Positions 5,039 through 5,106 of a stretch of 5,106 nucleotides of DNA are shown here, in pieces. The notes beneath the pieces are model-generated. The model was not told the DNA's origin and searched no databases. It saw only the letters and a program-made list of their open reading frames with translations. The DNA comes from DASUSH01 sp050996575. Its GTDB lineage: Bacteria > Actinomycetota > Thermoleophilia > Solirubrobacterales > 70-9. Numbering within the stretch: position 1 is the first letter of the stretch; the number at the start of each line of letters is the position of its first letter. Made by a program: the position numbers and the translations under genes. The DNA lies in the NCBI GenBank assembly GCA_050996575.1, contig JBPCRS010000040.1:1-5106 (forward strand), written 5' to 3'.

Positions 5039-5060
5039 GCACGCAGCTCCAGCTGCGTGC
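5039..5060. terminator. Perfect 10-base-arm hairpin downstream of the operon
   Basis: gcacgcagct (5039-5048) pairs exactly with agctgcgtgc (5051-5060) around cc; in RNA the loop would open to about four bases. It lies 77 bases after the last stop codon of the operon. Only tt follows it, so if it terminates transcription it would be of the GC-rich, T-poor type common in actinobacteria. It could instead lie inside an unseen neighbouring gene. Confidence 0.45.
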
Positions 5061-5106
5061 TTCGGCCGCGTGCGCCGCCCAGCTCGGTCAGTCGCGCCCC
5101 CGGGCG

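Noticed and set aside
4996..5106. ATG followed by an open frame to the window end
   Set aside because: Only 37 codons, no ribosome site, weak codon preference, and it contains the 10-base hairpin. Start of a downstream gene cannot be excluded but is not supported.
1..5106. tRNA, rRNA, CRISPR array, transposase gene
   Set aside because: No cloverleaf, regular repeat-spacer pattern, rRNA signature or transposase motif was seen on either strand.

Overview
The window is very GC-rich DNA with strong G/C preference at third codon positions, dense co-directional genes, GTG starts and four-base GTGA overlaps between genes. Together with a deazaflavin (F420)-type reductase gene, this points to a high-GC actinobacterium. 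A Thermoleophilia/Solirubrobacterales-like soil lineage is my best guess, but that is inference from style, not from a marker gene.

Layout. 1-504 (+): C-terminal end of a secreted or surface protein, a small beta-rich stretch followed by a Pro/Ala/Glu-rich low-complexity tail. 505-855: about 350 bases with no recognised gene. It holds a possible hairpin and a minus-strand open stretch (578-823) whose codon pattern looks coding but which has almost no usable start. 856-2352 (+): complete NAD(P)+-dependent aldehyde dehydrogenase with all catalytic residues. 2353-2406: convergent spacer; it and the ALDH stop codon carry two perfect palindromes back to back. 2407-2754 (-): small F420-dependent (Ddn-like) reductase family protein. 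2755-2776: only 22 bases between divergent starts, with two overlapping -10-like boxes, each exactly 7 bases from its start codon. 2777-4961 (+): a three-gene overlapping operon of thiamine-binding-family (MTH1187/YkoF) protein, MFS exporter-type permease with an unusually long loop near its end, and a small single-pass membrane-anchored protein of unknown function. 4962-5106: no supported gene; it holds a 25-base repeat copy and a strong hairpin.

How it fits together. The (+) operon is tightly coupled: GTGA overlaps at both junctions and an AGGAGG ribosome site inside the permease's last codons. That argues that the permease and the anchored protein are made together and may act together at the membrane. 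The thiamine-binding-family protein suggests a link to thiamine or a related metabolite, but the substrate is not shown by the sequence. First genes of transcription units lack Shine-Dalgarno sites and carry TAnnnT-like boxes 7-8 bases upstream of the start, while an internal operon gene has a strong Shine-Dalgarno site. This is the mix of leaderless and leadered genes known from actinobacteria.

The most notable non-gene signals are a 25-base element (22/25 identical) lying at the stop codons of two unrelated genes 4.4 kb apart, the double palindrome at 2351-2399, the overlapping divergent leaderless promoters, and a G-quadruplex-type motif inside the ALDH gene.
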